Positions 43,651 to 54,940 of a stretch of DNA of 64,000 nt are shown one piece after another. The DNA comes from Micrasema longulum (taxonomy: Eukaryota > Arthropoda > Insecta > Trichoptera > Brachycentridae). The notes below the pieces were generated by a model. That model was not told the origin of the DNA. It was given only the letters and a program-made list of their open reading frames with translations, and made no database searches. The DNA lies in NCBI GenBank assembly GCA_022494885.1, contig JAGVSM010001710.1:1-64000 (forward strand), given 5' to 3'. The position numbers and the translations under genes were made by a program. The stretch's first letter is position 1, and every line of letters starts with the position of its first letter.

Positions 43651-44914
43651 AGATGTTTTTATGTATGTTATAATATATTAATAAAAATAAGTTCTTATGG
43701 ATTTAAAGCCACAGATTGAACGAGGGTGAGTTAATGCAAATTGAAGATTTATTTGTTAACTTCTTATTGTTATCAAAGCCCTGGGCCAAGATCAGAGAAA
43801 CTATCAATGAAGACCCTGTTAGTTAAATTATTTGGTTTATCCATCTCGTAAAAGACCATTCTCTTATTTACTTAACCCCAACTGCCCCTGTTACTATAAG
43901 CTTTCGACATTCTCAGTTCTTGAATATGTTAACTCAATAATCGTTATTATTTTTGCAACCTTCTTTCCATAAAATCAATAATGTAAATACTTATTTTATC
44001 AGAACTAACTTATTTTGTGAATAACGACCAAACATCCCCAAATCTCACACATCCCCATTCCACGCATGCACGATTGGAAGGGGGTGTGTTTTCTTATTAT
44101 TCCACCCTTTCTTCTCCGCCCTTCCTCCTTGTCTTTTTTTTCAATCAGACGCCTTTGAATATTTGGAGATAGGCAAATAATGGTGCCCCTCACACACCCT
44201 GCGTACCCCGAATTCCCGATATATTCCGGCGTTTGCCGATGATTGCCGAATCGGAAATAACCCCACACCGCTCACCCCTTCTGTTTGACCGTAATGAAAA
44301 TGTCTACGAAGATTCGATTGAACAAAATACCAATAAAGAAAGTCCTAAGTGAAAAATCAAGTTCAAGCACTTGTGAGCTTTTTCTTATAGTAAATATACA
44401 TATATTTTTATTTTCTAAAAAAATGCAATCAAATCTCAAGAGCCTGGACCATGATGGTAGGATATCTACTGGATCCAGTTTTTGTCTTTGATTTTACCCG
44501 TTTTTTTTTCAAAATTTTCCTTTTCATTCGAAAGCCTTTCAATTCTGTTTATAAAGGAATCCGCAACCTAAATACAATCTGGAAAGTATAAATAAACTTG
44601 TTCTGCTAGAATTCAGTATTAGAAACAATGTCCTCACATGAGATATTCCATGATATTCCATGTTAGGAACAAGTTCAATTCAAACAAATACATCCACAAA
44701 ATATAATTTATCTAATTTAATTTCGAAGCTTTATACATAAAATTTAGACTATATAATTGGCGGTCAGTAAAAGATTGATTCTTTTGTGGAGAAATAATAC
44801 TGAAAAATGATAAAGGGAAACTTCCGTAAAAATCCGGTAAGGCACAAAAACGTAATCTCTCTCCATGACTTTGTGGTGCGTCATCAGGGAGTGTACTGGC
44901 ATGTTTTGGTCTGA
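43651..44914. other. Gene-free stretch with a GC-richer island
   Basis: 43990-44290 is GC-rich and C-rich (CCCCATTCCACGCATGC, ACCCCACACCGCTCACCCC), unique here and without a convincing ORF. Elsewhere AT-rich. ATGATATTCCATG-type words repeat at 44640-44665. Confidence 0.4.
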
Positions 44915-44997
44915 CGAATTCGCTGAAACAGAGAGAGAAAAACATTTTTTAGAAGAAAATACGGAAGTCTAGGCATTTACAAAGTTTATGACCTGTC
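44915..44997. repeat. Foldback family F, left arm
   Basis: TTCGCTGAAACAGAGAGAG, GGAAGTCTAGGCATTTAC, ATGACCTGTCATG; directly abuts the RT fragment. Confidence 0.55.
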
Positions 44998-45840
44998 ATG
45001 ACGACCTCAATGATGACCTCAAACTTAAAAGAGTTGTAAATAATACTGATGATTTCAATACCCTGCAGATAAGTCTTAACAAAATTCACGAGTGGTGTAG
45101 TAAAAAAAATCTGTTTCTCAATGTAGATAAATATCAGTCTATTTCCTTTTCTAAAAGTAAGAGACCTATTATTTTTAAATATTTGTTGAACCACGCAACA
45201 ACTGAAAGAGTTGGTTTTTTTTGGGATCTTGGCGTAATTTTTGATGATAAACTGACATTCATCAAATATATCGACAAGATATCAAATGAGGTGCTAAATA
45301 TGTCGAAATTTATTTGCAAGGTTACAAGCAAATTCAAAAACATCATACCAATCAAGTGATTTTATTACTCCCTGGTTAGAAGTCGTTTAGAATATATTTC
45401 TCCAGTCAGGTCGCTCAATTACAGTGTACATTCTGATTTACTCGAGCGCGTCCAGAAGAAATTTCTAAAATATATTAATTTTCAACTACGTATTCTAGCT
45501 GCTTTATTTATTTATAACCAATTGTTATCTTCAGCAAATCTTTTAAAACTTTTCGATAGAAGAATCCTAACTGACTTCATATTACACTTTATTAAGTAAT
45601 CAATTCATTCATTGACTGTCCAGATTCGCTGGAGTTGGTGTGTTTCTGTGTTTCTGGTCGACATACCCGCCACAAATCTCCTTTTTGTTCTGCAAGTTCA
45701 AGGATCAACTATTACATGCACTCGCCTATTCCTAGGCTCCACAGATATGGCAATCAGAATTAGGACGAGGTTGATTTATTTGGTTCCCGACTTGATGGTT
45801 ATAAAACGAGTCTGATTTCTTTTTTGCCCTCGAAATATAA
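44998..45840 (+). pseudogene. Jockey/CR1-type RT from just after FADD to the C-terminus
   Basis: The first 120 codons are open: DDLKLKRVVNNTDDFNTLQ, IHEWCSKKNLFLNVDKYQS, WDLGVIFDDKLTF and CKVTSKFKNI. After one frameshift YYSLVRSRLEYISP and LERVQKKFLKYI (45362-45480), then in a third frame DSLELVCFCVSGRHTRHKSP and IPRLHRYGNQN. It is the same family as the RT at 21290-21934. The element is truncated right at the catalytic FADD box, where a family F arm abuts it. Confidence 0.75.
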
Positions 45841-46090
45841 TTTTCAAACTTTTCTTAATGTTTTTCTATTTGGCTTTTTCATATTTATGTATATATTTCG
45901 TTAACATTTTTGGTTTCTTATGTGTTTTTACCTATTTGTTAGTATTGTTATAGTCTTGCAATTTTATCATTTTTTGTTATCTATTTATATATATAGGGGC
46001 ATAAGTATTTTTTTCTTCATATTTGTGTTCAATATGTGTAAAGGCAATTTCTGCTGTTTATGTAAAAAATAAATAAATACAATTAAAAAA
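45841..46090 (+). mobile_element. LINE 3' UTR of the preceding RT
   Basis: GAAATATAATTTTCAAACTTT through CTGCTGTTTATGTAAAAAAT, ending in A-rich tail at 46060-46091. Confidence 0.7.
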
Positions 46091-46335
46091 AAAAGAAATA
46101 TAATTATCAAACTTTTCTTTATGTTTAAAAATGTTTTTCTATTTTGCTTTTTCATATTTATGTATGTATTAAATAATATTTTTGGTTGCTTTTGTGTATT
46201 TATCTATTTGTTATTATTGTTATAATTATGTATTTCATATATGTAGGTACATATGTAATTTTTTTTCGTATTAAGTCTAATATATATGTAAAGGCAATAT
46301 TTGCCGTTTATGTAAGAATAATAATAATAATAATT
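46091..46335 (+). mobile_element. Second copy of the same LINE 3' UTR in tandem
   Basis: Starts again at GAAATATAATTATCAAACTTT, same order, ending TTGCCGTTTATGTAAGAATA and an (ATA)n tail at 46316-46330. Either a partial duplication or a second insertion of the same family at the tail of the first. Confidence 0.7.
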
Positions 46336-46349
46336 AATTAATAAACTGG

Positions 46350-46395
46350 CTGATTTACACGGAGTGTAATATTCACCATTTTGCTTAAACTTAAG
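46350..46395. repeat. Foldback family F fragment
   Basis: TGATTTACACGGAGTGTAAT and CACCATTTTGC. Confidence 0.45.
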
Positions 46396-46399
46396 TGCA

Positions 46400-46560
46400 G
46401 GTACAATGAAATATTAAATTGAAAGCGGTACCTCCACATATTCGAAAACCATTTTCAAGTCCAAGGGTCTTCCTATCGGTTTTGCTCATACTTCAGAAGT
46501 TATATTTCCATATATAACTGTACTCTTCATCCCTTTGGATATAGAAATACCAACGTACAT
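46400..46560 (-). mobile_element. SINE A, 5' segment, inverted
   Basis: ATATAACTGTACTCTTCATCC and a GGATATAGAAAT-type end; the rest is diverged. Confidence 0.4.
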
Positions 46561-46599
46561 AGAGAGTATAAAATTATCACCTTAAATTTGTAAAGACAT

Positions 46600-46757
46600 G
46601 ATTTAAATGAGCACTAAATAAATAGTCCAGATCTTGTCTCAATGTCCCTTATGTTTGTCAATGCTTCCCTTATTATTTTTTATGTTTTCAACTGTCCTTA
46701 TATTGTAATATTTATCCCCATAAATACTATAAATGGACTATGTCCGCAAATAAATAA
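46600..46757 (+). repeat. LINE-like 3' tail
   Basis: TAAATGGACTATGTCCGCAAATAAATAAATA at 46730-46757 (A-rich, GC words before the tail) resembles LINE ends. No codons recognised upstream. Confidence 0.35.
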
Positions 46758-47180
46758 ATATGACGGTTTTTCTTGGTAGTCGATATGGCACGCGCGACGT
46801 AAATATTTGCAAATTCGGTAAATAAGTTTCTTACAACGTTAATAATGTATTCACATCGGAATTTCGCAATGCTTATTTAGCTACTTCAGCAGATTAACCC
46901 TTTACAACCAAACACAATCACGACAAGGGTCGGATTAACCCCTCACCGCCAACTTAGTTTCTGAAGACAAAAGCAATTAAGATCGCTTTCATTTGAATAA
47001 AGACGCAGACACGACCCAAAGGGCGGAAATAAACCGAGACACCAGGAAACTCAACAGAATCAACCCCACTGATTGCAAAGGGGTTGAGAGGAACTCGTGG
47101 GAGCCAGAGGGTTGTCAAGTATGAACGGGGGTAATAATGATAGAAATATGTTGATTTTATTTTTAACTCATTTGATTTAT
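46758..47180. other. GC-richer unique island
   Basis: 46840-47150 has TTAACCCTTTA, ATTAACCCCTC and AAAGGGGTTGA and no ORF. One of several similar islands. Confidence 0.4.
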
Positions 47181-47233
47181 GTATTTTTAGTGTCCAGGCG
47201 GATAAAATATATCCACCTGGACACTAAAAATAC
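47181..47233. repeat. Near-perfect short palindrome
   Basis: A 23-bp arm (GTATTTTTAGTGTCCAGGCG..., 47181-47203) is inverted at 47211-47233 with one mismatch and a 7-bp spacer. The arm contains GTGTCCAGGCGGAT, the 5' start of SINE A, so it looks like an inverted duplication at a SINE boundary. Confidence 0.75.
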
Positions 47234-47299
47234 ATGAACTTCAATATACTTGTTTTTGTTGAAGATTGTGTATTTTTTTTTTATTTTTATATTTACCAT

Positions 47300-47650
47300 T
47301 GATATTTTTTCTGTGTGTGCAACAGAACCAGACTCGATGGCTGCTCTCAGATAGATGTCCTGAATATGAAAATCGAGTAGGGAAAAGTCCGCTTCGTTGT
47401 GTAGGTATTGACGCGTTTGCCTTCCATTCTTTTTTGGCGGGAGTCCTGGGTTCAGTTTTTGGCGGGGTGGACGTGAAATATTGATACAAAACTGCAATAT
47501 TTAATTATTCCTGGACTGACACCTGAAGCGTAGGACTGATCACCTTACCTTCGTGTAACAGATGATCGAAGTACGCTGAGTTTGGTTTACAAATGCAGTG
47601 CCTTATGCACCGATGGGTGGGGGAAAGGGAATAATGAGGACTAATATTAT
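47300..47650 (+). mobile_element. SINE A, long copy
   Basis: 5' segment (AACAGAACCAGACTCGATGG, AAATCGAGTAGGG), head with TTCGTTGTGTAGGTATTGACG and a damaged B box (GGGTTCAGTTTTTGG), body and 3' end TATGCACCGATGGGTGG, GGAAAGGGAATAATGAGG. Confidence 0.65.
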
Positions 47651-48029
47651 TATTTGTGTACAACATGTTATTGTTATATGCTATATTTTTTTTTATTACT
47701 GACGTATCGAATCCTATTACTGTGCCTATAATCAATGTTTATTAAAAATACGTTACATAGCTGCGTACCTGCATGTGATTTACCAAATATATTTTTTGAA
47801 AACCTTTATTGTTGTGAGGACATTCTTCTGGTTGAATTATTTCGCATACTTGGTAACGCCTGAAAACAATTTTTAATTTTTATGATTTTTGGACCGGTTG
47901 GTTTAACATTTAACATAATGTTTAGGGTTGGTCCAAACGTTTCTAGACAAAATACTGGATTTCAGATGAATGAACCCCTTCAAACCAAAAAAAGTTCCAG
48001 TTCTTAAACTTCACGTAAATCAACGGATT
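47651..48029. other. Gene-free stretch
   Basis: Nothing recognised. 47938-47990 faintly resembles 60297-60340 (GTCCAAA.GTTT.TAGACA). Confidence 0.35.
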
Positions 48030-48165
48030 GAAGAATTGAAAAAATATGGAAGTTCAATCATAGGAAAAATGGGGAATGTTACACCGTGTCTAATTTGGCC
48101 ACTTAAACCATCCATTGACAGGTCATAAGCCCTGTAAATGACTAGACTACAATGTTTCCTTCATT
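48030..48165. repeat. Foldback family F, right arm
   Basis: ATATGGAAGTTCAATCATAGG, GGAATGTTACACCGTGTC, CCATTGACAGGTCATAAGCCC. Confidence 0.55.
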
Positions 48166-48189
48166 AAATGTTTTTTACTTCTGTTCTAA

Positions 48190-48435
48190 TTCATCATCGT
48201 TCCCTTTGCGCACATAATGGTGCATAGGGCACTGCCTTGATACGCCAATCGCAGCGTATCTTGATGATTTTTTTTGTTACGTGAATGTAAGATGATCAGG
48301 TACTAGTCCAATGACTATAAAATATTCTAGTGTACAAACAATCCTTTTAAATAAATATTTCATAACAATCGTTGTGAGAATCGAATCCGATACTTTCATG
48401 ATAGGCAAACTCGCTGATTATTACACCACGAGGCT
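48190..48435 (-). mobile_element. SINE A, nearly full copy
   Basis: ATCGTTCCCTTTGCGCAC, GCGTATCTTGATGATTTT, reversed B-box region GAATCGAATCCG and reversed head ATTACACCACGAGGC. Confidence 0.7.
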
Positions 48436-48463
48436 GACTGTTGTAATTAATTAATCTAAATTT

Positions 48464-48514
48464 ACTTAGAGATACTAGTGTAAAAAATATTTTTTTACAC
48501 TAGTATCTCTAAGT
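48464..48514. repeat. Perfect short palindrome
   Basis: ACTTAGAGATACTAGTGTA and the A run after it (48464-48486) are repeated inverted up to 48514, with only an A/T centre between. RNA from it would form a hairpin of at least 23 bp. Confidence 0.8.
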
Positions 48515-49439
48515 AGGTACCATCCATGTATTATTTTTTTACGGTTTGGATTTATGAAATATTATTGATATCTTTTTTTCAATTAATAAAACGATCAAAG
48601 CAAATTCGACCGACTAAAAATTCCGAAATTGAAATTTGAAGTGTCTTTAAAATGGCCCCGTTCGATATTTGAAATGAAATAACCCGCAAATGGCGGAGTT
48701 GGGGTGACACTGGCGCTTTGCGAATTCAATATTATGAATGGCATTTCCCAACCCGTATCTTAAGGAATGAAGACTTATACATAATATTATGTACTTAAGC
48801 GTTATCGTGGCTTAATCACGCGAATATCTCGCGCGGGAAACTCATAAAAAGGGATTAGTTGGGGGGAAGACTATATTTGCACACCCATGTAAGTACAGCG
48901 GAATAAACGAAAAAATTTGTTGTTTACAAAATTTAAGCATTCGTTCAAGAAAACATTTCACAGTTTATAAAAATAATGGGACATTGTCTTTGTGATTTTT
49001 TAACAACCTTCGTTTATTATTTGTTGCGTAGAATACAGGTTTGTTACAATTAAAAATTAAATAAGATGTTATTTTTTACGAGATTGCTTACTAAACTTAA
49101 TGTAAATGTTCCTCAGAAGTTCTTAGGAATAAAAACCTTTTTCTTCTTCTACCTGTCTCATCTAATTATAGGCAAAATTCATATTAATGGCGAACTTTCA
49201 ATAATTTTAATGAAATAACAAAATCATTGATTTACATGCAAATAATCATAATGACGTGCGGCGTTTGTTTCCGAAATAATAAGACTTTTTTTTCTTAGTT
49301 TTAGATCATTGTTTATTTTATGGTGGTGCTATTTGTGAAAACTTGTGAAAAGCTTATTTGTTTTGTTTTTTTATATATGGTGATTGTAGCTGTTGGTTTC
49401 CCGAATAAAAAAAATTATGTGGTTGATTTAAGAAGCGCC
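48515..49439. other. Gene-free stretch with GC-richer island
   Basis: 48600-48880 is GC-richer (ATGGCCCCGTTCG, GGCGGAGTTGGGGTGACAC, CGCGCGGGAAAC), unique here. The rest is AT-rich. Confidence 0.4.
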
Positions 49440-50166
49440 ATTTTTATGAAAATCACCCCAAGGGTGCTGTACAGTAATCGGTAGTCAGATGGCAGATGAG
49501 ACTATCTGTAATTTTCAAAAATGTTCAGGAGAGCTGAAATACGTCTCAATTTCAAGACTTTAATCCACAAACTAAAATATTTTAATGTTGCTTTTTAATA
49601 ATAAATTACCATTCTAAGTGACGCAGATTTTTTTTCAGTTAATCGACCCACTATTCACCGTATTGTAGACAAATTTAAAAATGAATTTTCTTTACACAAT
49701 ACAAAAGTACTAGTACGACAAAGAAATGCACGTACACAAGAGAATATTGATGCAGTAGCAGCAAGTGTAAGAGTTTACCCAAATTTATCAATTGAACGTC
49801 GTCCTCCAGAATTAAATCTTTCTTAAACAACAACATGAAGAATTTTCAGAAAAGATTTGAGTTTACACCCTCACCACATTTGATTGGTTCAAAAATTAAA
49901 GCCAGCAGACCACCACCAACGTCGTTTATTTGCTAATTTTGCTTTGGGACAAATCAATGCAGATCCATTTTTTACCATTCATTGGTGTTAAGTGATGAAG
50001 CTCACTTTAAAACGGTTATGTAAACAAACAGAATTCGGAAAAATGTGTAATTGGTGAAATAACACCAAATTTATGTGAAAAACTGATGAGAAATTGGATT
50101 GACAGAATGCAGTAAGTACAAAGAAGTTGTGGTGCTCACATAAACGACATTATTTTTCATATTTAA
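49440..50166 (+). pseudogene. Mariner-superfamily transposase remnant with internal deletion
   Basis: From 49640 the plus strand reads STIHRIVDKFKNEF-like helix-turn-helix sequence (TIHRIVDKFKNEFSLHN), then RNARTQENIDAVAASVRVYP, FRKDLSLHPH, LKPADHHQRRLFANFALGQI and NADPFF. Near 50000 come EAHF-region relatives, then a jump to the C-terminus: ITPNLCEKLMRNWIDRMQ and INDIIFHI before TAA (50164-50166). The order matches insect Tc1/mariner-type proteins in which ...DEAHF.LNGYVNKQN... and ...GGH..DIIFH end the protein. The catalytic DDE/D domain between them is lost. Many frameshifts. Confidence 0.65.
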
Positions 50167-50814
50167 TGGCAAAATATAACCTTTCAAATAAAAAATAAAA
50201 ATTGTGTCTCACTGAATAATTTTTACGTTTTTTTTTATTTTAACTTGTATCACTTTTAATGAAATATCTTTTACATACTTATTTATTTACATTAAGTTTC
50301 CTACAAGGTTATTTTCAAATAATTCCAGTAAGTCATAAATACATACCAGTATATGTATAAAGTGTACCAATGTAGTACCCCATGCATCATCAGATACAAA
50401 TATAATGGTCAGCTATCCCTCAAACCGTAAGCCTCTCGCCCCTTAACCCTATCATCTATGAAAGGGTTACAGCCGCGTAATTAGGGAGACAAATGTCGCA
50501 ATTAATTCCGCTAATATTAAACACCCTCCGGTCACTCATTGTAGTGTCCAGAACGGGTTAATTCCATTTCGAAATATTTCACCCCTGAATAACCCTTTCA
50601 CATCCAGTATTGATATATTTAACATATTTAAAAAAATATTATTACAACATGCAAAGAGGCTAAAAATATTGGTTTCTCGTGCATCCACAGTGAAAAATAC
50701 AAAACTAATGTTATTTTGCCATCAAACGAAGCCGGAACCTCTACACTTAATTAATTAACCTGCTACTTATTCATTTGAATTTATATCCAGGTATTTTAAT
50801 CTAATATAATTAGA
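50167..50814. other. Gene-free stretch with island
   Basis: 50344-50395 has a short SINE A 3' trace (GTGTACCAATGTAGTACCCC). 50400-50620 is a GC-richer island with TTAACCCTATC, AAAGGGTTACA and TAACCCTTTCA. No ORF. Confidence 0.4.
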
Positions 50815-51015
50815 AAGGGTGACGAAAACCCCATAAAACGCCTAACTCTCTGCCCCAAGGACGACAAAGACCAGGAAGGCTCAAAATGGACTACATCAGA
50901 GTAGATACGACAATGTTGGAAGTGAGGATCTGGAGAAGAAGGGTAGTAAACCGGTCAGAGTGGAGGAGACTCCTGGATTAAGCCAAGGCCTACCCAGGGC
51001 TGTCGAGCTTATGAT
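50815..51015 (+). pseudogene. RTE-like LINE RT, last codons
   Basis: The plus strand reads RRQRPGRLKMDYIRVDTTML, EVRIWRRRVVNRSEWRRLLD, then stop and AKAYPGLSSL. GR.R....D.IR.D...L.....WRR...DRS.WR is the end of an RTE-like RT, a different family from the tail at 25498. Confidence 0.6.
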
Positions 51016-51879
51016 GATGATGACTCTAAAGCAAATACAATTTTATAAAAAAAAAATAAAGTGATTTGGTAATTAACAAAGGGTATTATTAAAAAAACAG
51101 GAAACAAATTAGCAAATTAGTAACGTTTTGTGTTATTTGTGACTCAATCGATTATTTATTATAAATTCTTCCAACGTAAACTTTTGTATTTATGCCGTAA
51201 TATCCAGAATATGTAGATATTTGGTCAAAGGTGCTAGAAAATTTGGTCGGATAATATTTTTATTTTTTTAAATCGTCGCACAATTTAAAGTTCTTTGGTA
51301 CCGCCTTTCGCAGATCTCTTCGTCACAAACTCAGATCGTGTTTTTTTTTAAATAACGGTACTTATTGTATACACCATTATGGTATTGTCACTGTTTGTGT
51401 TTGCTACATGTATTTATGTTATCTTTGTTTATTGTACTTACGTTTCTTTATCTAAGTGCTGCAATTGACTTAGGCCGTAAATAAAACATCTAAAAACAAA
51501 AATAAAAAATTCTGAAAGTCAACTTAAACAAGGCATATGTATGTAAGATTGAAAGGGGTTAGATTATGACATGCTAATCTGACCCTCTCGGACATAATCC
51601 TTTAGAAGAGCAAACGGTGATAATGACTGAACTTGAAAGGGTCAAGGGTGTTTTGCATTTCTACCGTTCACTTTGGTAAATTGCACTGATTAATACATGA
51701 CAGGGAAAGGGTTAAATGAACAAGTACCTGCGTGACCGACCCCCTTGGTGTGAGAATTAATTTGCTACCGTTTGCTGAATGATTTTTAGTTTAATAAATA
51801 TTTTATTACTTTTTATCAAAATGTTATTATGTAAAGTGCACTTTAATATTGTACCTAAATTCGATTTTATACTCTGATT
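51016..51879. other. Gene-free stretch with LINE tail and island
   Basis: 51405-51500 is a plus-strand LINE-like end (GACTTAGGCCGTAAATAAAA, resembling the N2 tail read on its own strand). 51540-51765 is a GC-richer island with AAAGGGGTTAG, AAAGGGTCAAG and AAAGGGTTAAA. Confidence 0.4.
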
Positions 51880-52195
51880 AATATCATTATCATCATTATA
51901 CATCATTCCACACCCGATAGTGCATAGAGCACTGCATTATAACAATAAATGCAGCATATTATATCGATCATCTGTTACATGGAGGTAAAAAGATCAACCT
52001 TAGGCTTCAGCCGCAAGTCCAGTCAATATTGCATGTCAATCTTCCCAGAAATCAAACCCGGGACCTTAAGCATGGTAGGCGAACACGCCAACTACGAGGC
52101 GAGCTTATCTCCACTCGATTTTTCTCTTCAAGATTTTACCTGAGAGAAGCCGTCGAGTTAAAAGCATGTATACTTCATCCGCCGGGACACGAAAA
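51880..52195 (-). mobile_element. SINE A, long copy with 5' segment
   Basis: CACACCCGATAGTGCATAGAG, reversed B-box AATCAAACCCGGG, CATGGTAGGCGAACACGCC, then GTCGAGTTAAAAGCATG and CCGCCGGGACACG. It spans the family from 3' end to 5' end. Confidence 0.65.
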
Positions 52196-53059
52196 ATAAT
52201 CCACAATTATTGCATTAATTGAATAATTTATAAACTTAACTGCGCGATACAATTCAATTTATTTACGCAGCCAACGAAGATAATATTATATCTCCCGAGT
52301 ACATACTTACTTTGAAATCTACCTTGATTGTTACAATTCGTTGCCTAGTAAATAAATTATTTTGAAACTGCTCTTATTTCTAGTAAAAAAAAATACATCA
52401 GATACCTTTTTTTAATTTAAAAACTTCTCTTATTTGTGATTGGTATTCAAACACCGCCCCGATTCCTTACAATTTTGTAATAATGATTTAATAATTTATT
52501 TGAAATGTTTATTGTGTAGATACTTCGTCTTAAGGCTGTTCAACAGTATTCGTGTTTTTCGTCATTAATTTGGTTTGTGTGTGTACGTAAACGAATGTGA
52601 CGGTGTGTGTAGGGAGGGAAAGATATTGTAAGCAGTGCATTCAAATCTTTAGTAAACCTTTGCTTTTGTGTGCGCGATGGAACGTTCTTAAATAAAATAT
52701 GCTAGTGAACCTAGTCATACAAACACACTAAGTAAGTTTAGTTGGTTTACCCGATAGTTACGGACATAAACATGGGGTTGTTAAACTTTCGAACTCAATG
52801 TTCACCTAAGCAAGAGTCTAATTTATATGAAAACCATACGATTCATGCTAGAACAAGAATGGGATCCTTAAGGGGAAACGTGGTCTGACTATTCTTAACA
52901 CAAACGTATTTTGTATTTTCTCCCTGGGTTAATGATTAAATTCTTCTTTATGGGAACTAGGACCATCTAAAAACCCTAAAAAGTGTCCAGTTTTATTTGC
53001 TGTTTTCGGACGTACGGTAAACAAATATAGTAACTATTTTTTAAAAACGCAAAAATACC
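52196..53059. other. Gene-free stretch
   Basis: 52560-53000 is moderately GC-rich with several G-rich words (GGGAGGGAAAG, CCTTAAGGGGAAACG). No family recognised, no ORF. Confidence 0.35.
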
Positions 53060-53245
53060 GACCCGAAAATTTTATTCCGATTCTTTCTTTTTGAAAAAAC
53101 AACCTAATCCGTTTAGTTTTGAGGACGGGGCAGCAAAACATCGATTTCGTCAATTTCAGGTTGGCATAATCAGTCCGACCGGCAGTTGACTTTTTTGTAC
53201 AGCATCGAAGAGCCGTTTGTGAGATAGTGACAGAAAAACAATGTT
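53060..53245 (-). repeat. Relative of the repeat at 26485-26660
   Basis: CCGTTTAGTTTTGAGGACGG, ACATCGATTTCGTC, TTTTTGTACAGCATCGAAGAG and GAGATAGTGACAG occur in the same order and spacing as at 26500-26640. Confidence 0.5.
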
Positions 53246-53621
53246 TAAATGAGTATTTTTTTTTTTAAATCATTTTTCAAATCTCTCCACAGTGCCAAAA
53301 TTCTCGATATTCACCAATAATACCTTTCAAGTTGAGGGAATCTCGTTAAATTTAACTGACGCATAATGGCACCAGAAAATGGTAAGTAAATGTGAACAGT
53401 AACAAAACTCCCATTAACAATTAAAATGCTATTTATTTATTCAATGTGTAAGCATACAAATAAAATACATGAAGTTATTGGAAACTCTGTAATACGAGAT
53501 GGCAAAAAGATATGCATGTCACTTTTTTCTAAATCAGTCATTTTTTACAAACAAAAACTCTGAGGCTCTTTCATGTGACAAAAGAACATATCTCTTTTGA
53601 ACTTCAACCAAAGTGACCATA
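53246..53621. other. AT-rich stretch
   Basis: Nothing recognised. Confidence 0.4.
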
Positions 53622-53625
53622 TTAA

Positions 53626-54204
53626 CTCTTGTGTTGCTGTAAAGTCACACTATTAGACATAGGACACAAGACTTGATATATTTCTCTTATTTTTTTTAAT
53701 GATGAACTTGTATTTTTTGCAATCTTCAAATGGACATTTTCACACCGGATTTAGAAATTAAAATTTATATAACTATGCTGGATGTTAAAACAAAAAATAT
53801 TTATCCTTGCTACGCGAAGAATAAATGTCCGCTAATTCAGCAACACATCTGTATAAGAGAGAGCATGAAGATATAACTTGTAACAAGGAAAACAGAGACG
53901 CTTTTTTGTGGAGGGTATTGTGTAAAACAGATTCATTAGGTAGATGACAGTGATAGGGGACGCACGCGCGTAATATGAGAGGCGTATTTATGATTTTTAT
54001 TTTAGTTTGCTACAACTGGGCCAAGTTATATGTTTATTTGCATAAATTATGAAAAAAAAAAAAATTAAATAGTTTATCTCGATGTTTTTTTTTTCAATTT
54101 TATGAACTTTAGAATATTCCGTCTTTTATTTATTTTTTTACTAGTGGTAACACGATGTTACATCACCGCGCGCAAAGGGATTATTTACCACAGTATTTTA
54201 AGAG
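53626..54204 (-). mobile_element. TTAA-flanked non-autonomous transposon, copy 3
   Basis: TTAA at 53622-53625 and 54205-54208, opposite orientation to copies 1 and 2. Contains reversed CACCGCGCGCAAAGGG and GACGCACGCGCGTAATA. A short plus-strand reading starts MDIFTPDLEIKIYITM at 53730, close to that of copy 2 (MDIFTPDLESEICTTM), and stops after about 50 codons. I do not recognise this peptide. Confidence 0.75.
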
Positions 54205-54394
54205 TTAAAATAAGGAATGGATCTGCTATTTTCGTCGTACCTTAAGCTATTTAATAGAATTTTTTTTTTATATCTTGTACAGTTTAGGTTTAGAAAATGA
54301 CATATTTACTCTTTTGCCGTCGAATTACGAACTATGGCTGTATTTTAATAATTTATTTTTTTTAAAGACTTAAACATAATTACAATTTATATTT

Positions 54395-54720
54395 TTTATT
54401 TTTTATTAATAAATTTCATTGAAAGTACATGTTTTTGTAAAATTCTAAACATATTTACTTTTACACATCTGTAACTCTCCAAAAAAAGAGACTAACTCTT
54501 GTGCTTGGAGAGTGACTTACACTGTTTTAGTTGTTTATTTATGGAAGTTTATATAAATTAAATACAAGTACATGAAAAAAAAAACATAGGATATTTAAAT
54601 AAAAAACCAAAATACATTCATACTAATTAAAATTTAATGTTGTTTTTACACGTGTTCAAAAAATTTCTTAAGATTAACTTTAAATTTATTTAAGGCTTTA
54701 TTATTAATTTGAGTACCTAT
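54395..54720 (-). mobile_element. LINE family N1, 3' UTR with a trace of RT end
   Basis: GAAAGTACATGTTTTTGTAAA, CTCTCCAAAAAAAGAGAC, GTGCTTGGAGAGTGACTTAC match 790-935; TTCAAAAAATTTCTTAAGATT corresponds to the last codons (compare 1082-1105). Confidence 0.7.
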
Positions 54721-54940
54721 TATTACATGACACAAATTGATATAAAAAAAACAACTGTTTTACATGAGACCGAAAAAATTCCATTATTATTATGTGCGTA
54801 AAATAACAAAGTAATTTGTTTTAACGCGCATGAAATTTCTTTCTGTGGTAATAATTACATACATACATTCAAACCATAAGAATGGCGATCTTCGTTTTTA
54901 TTCTAATCGCTTTTTATCAACCATCTGAGTATACTTAAAT

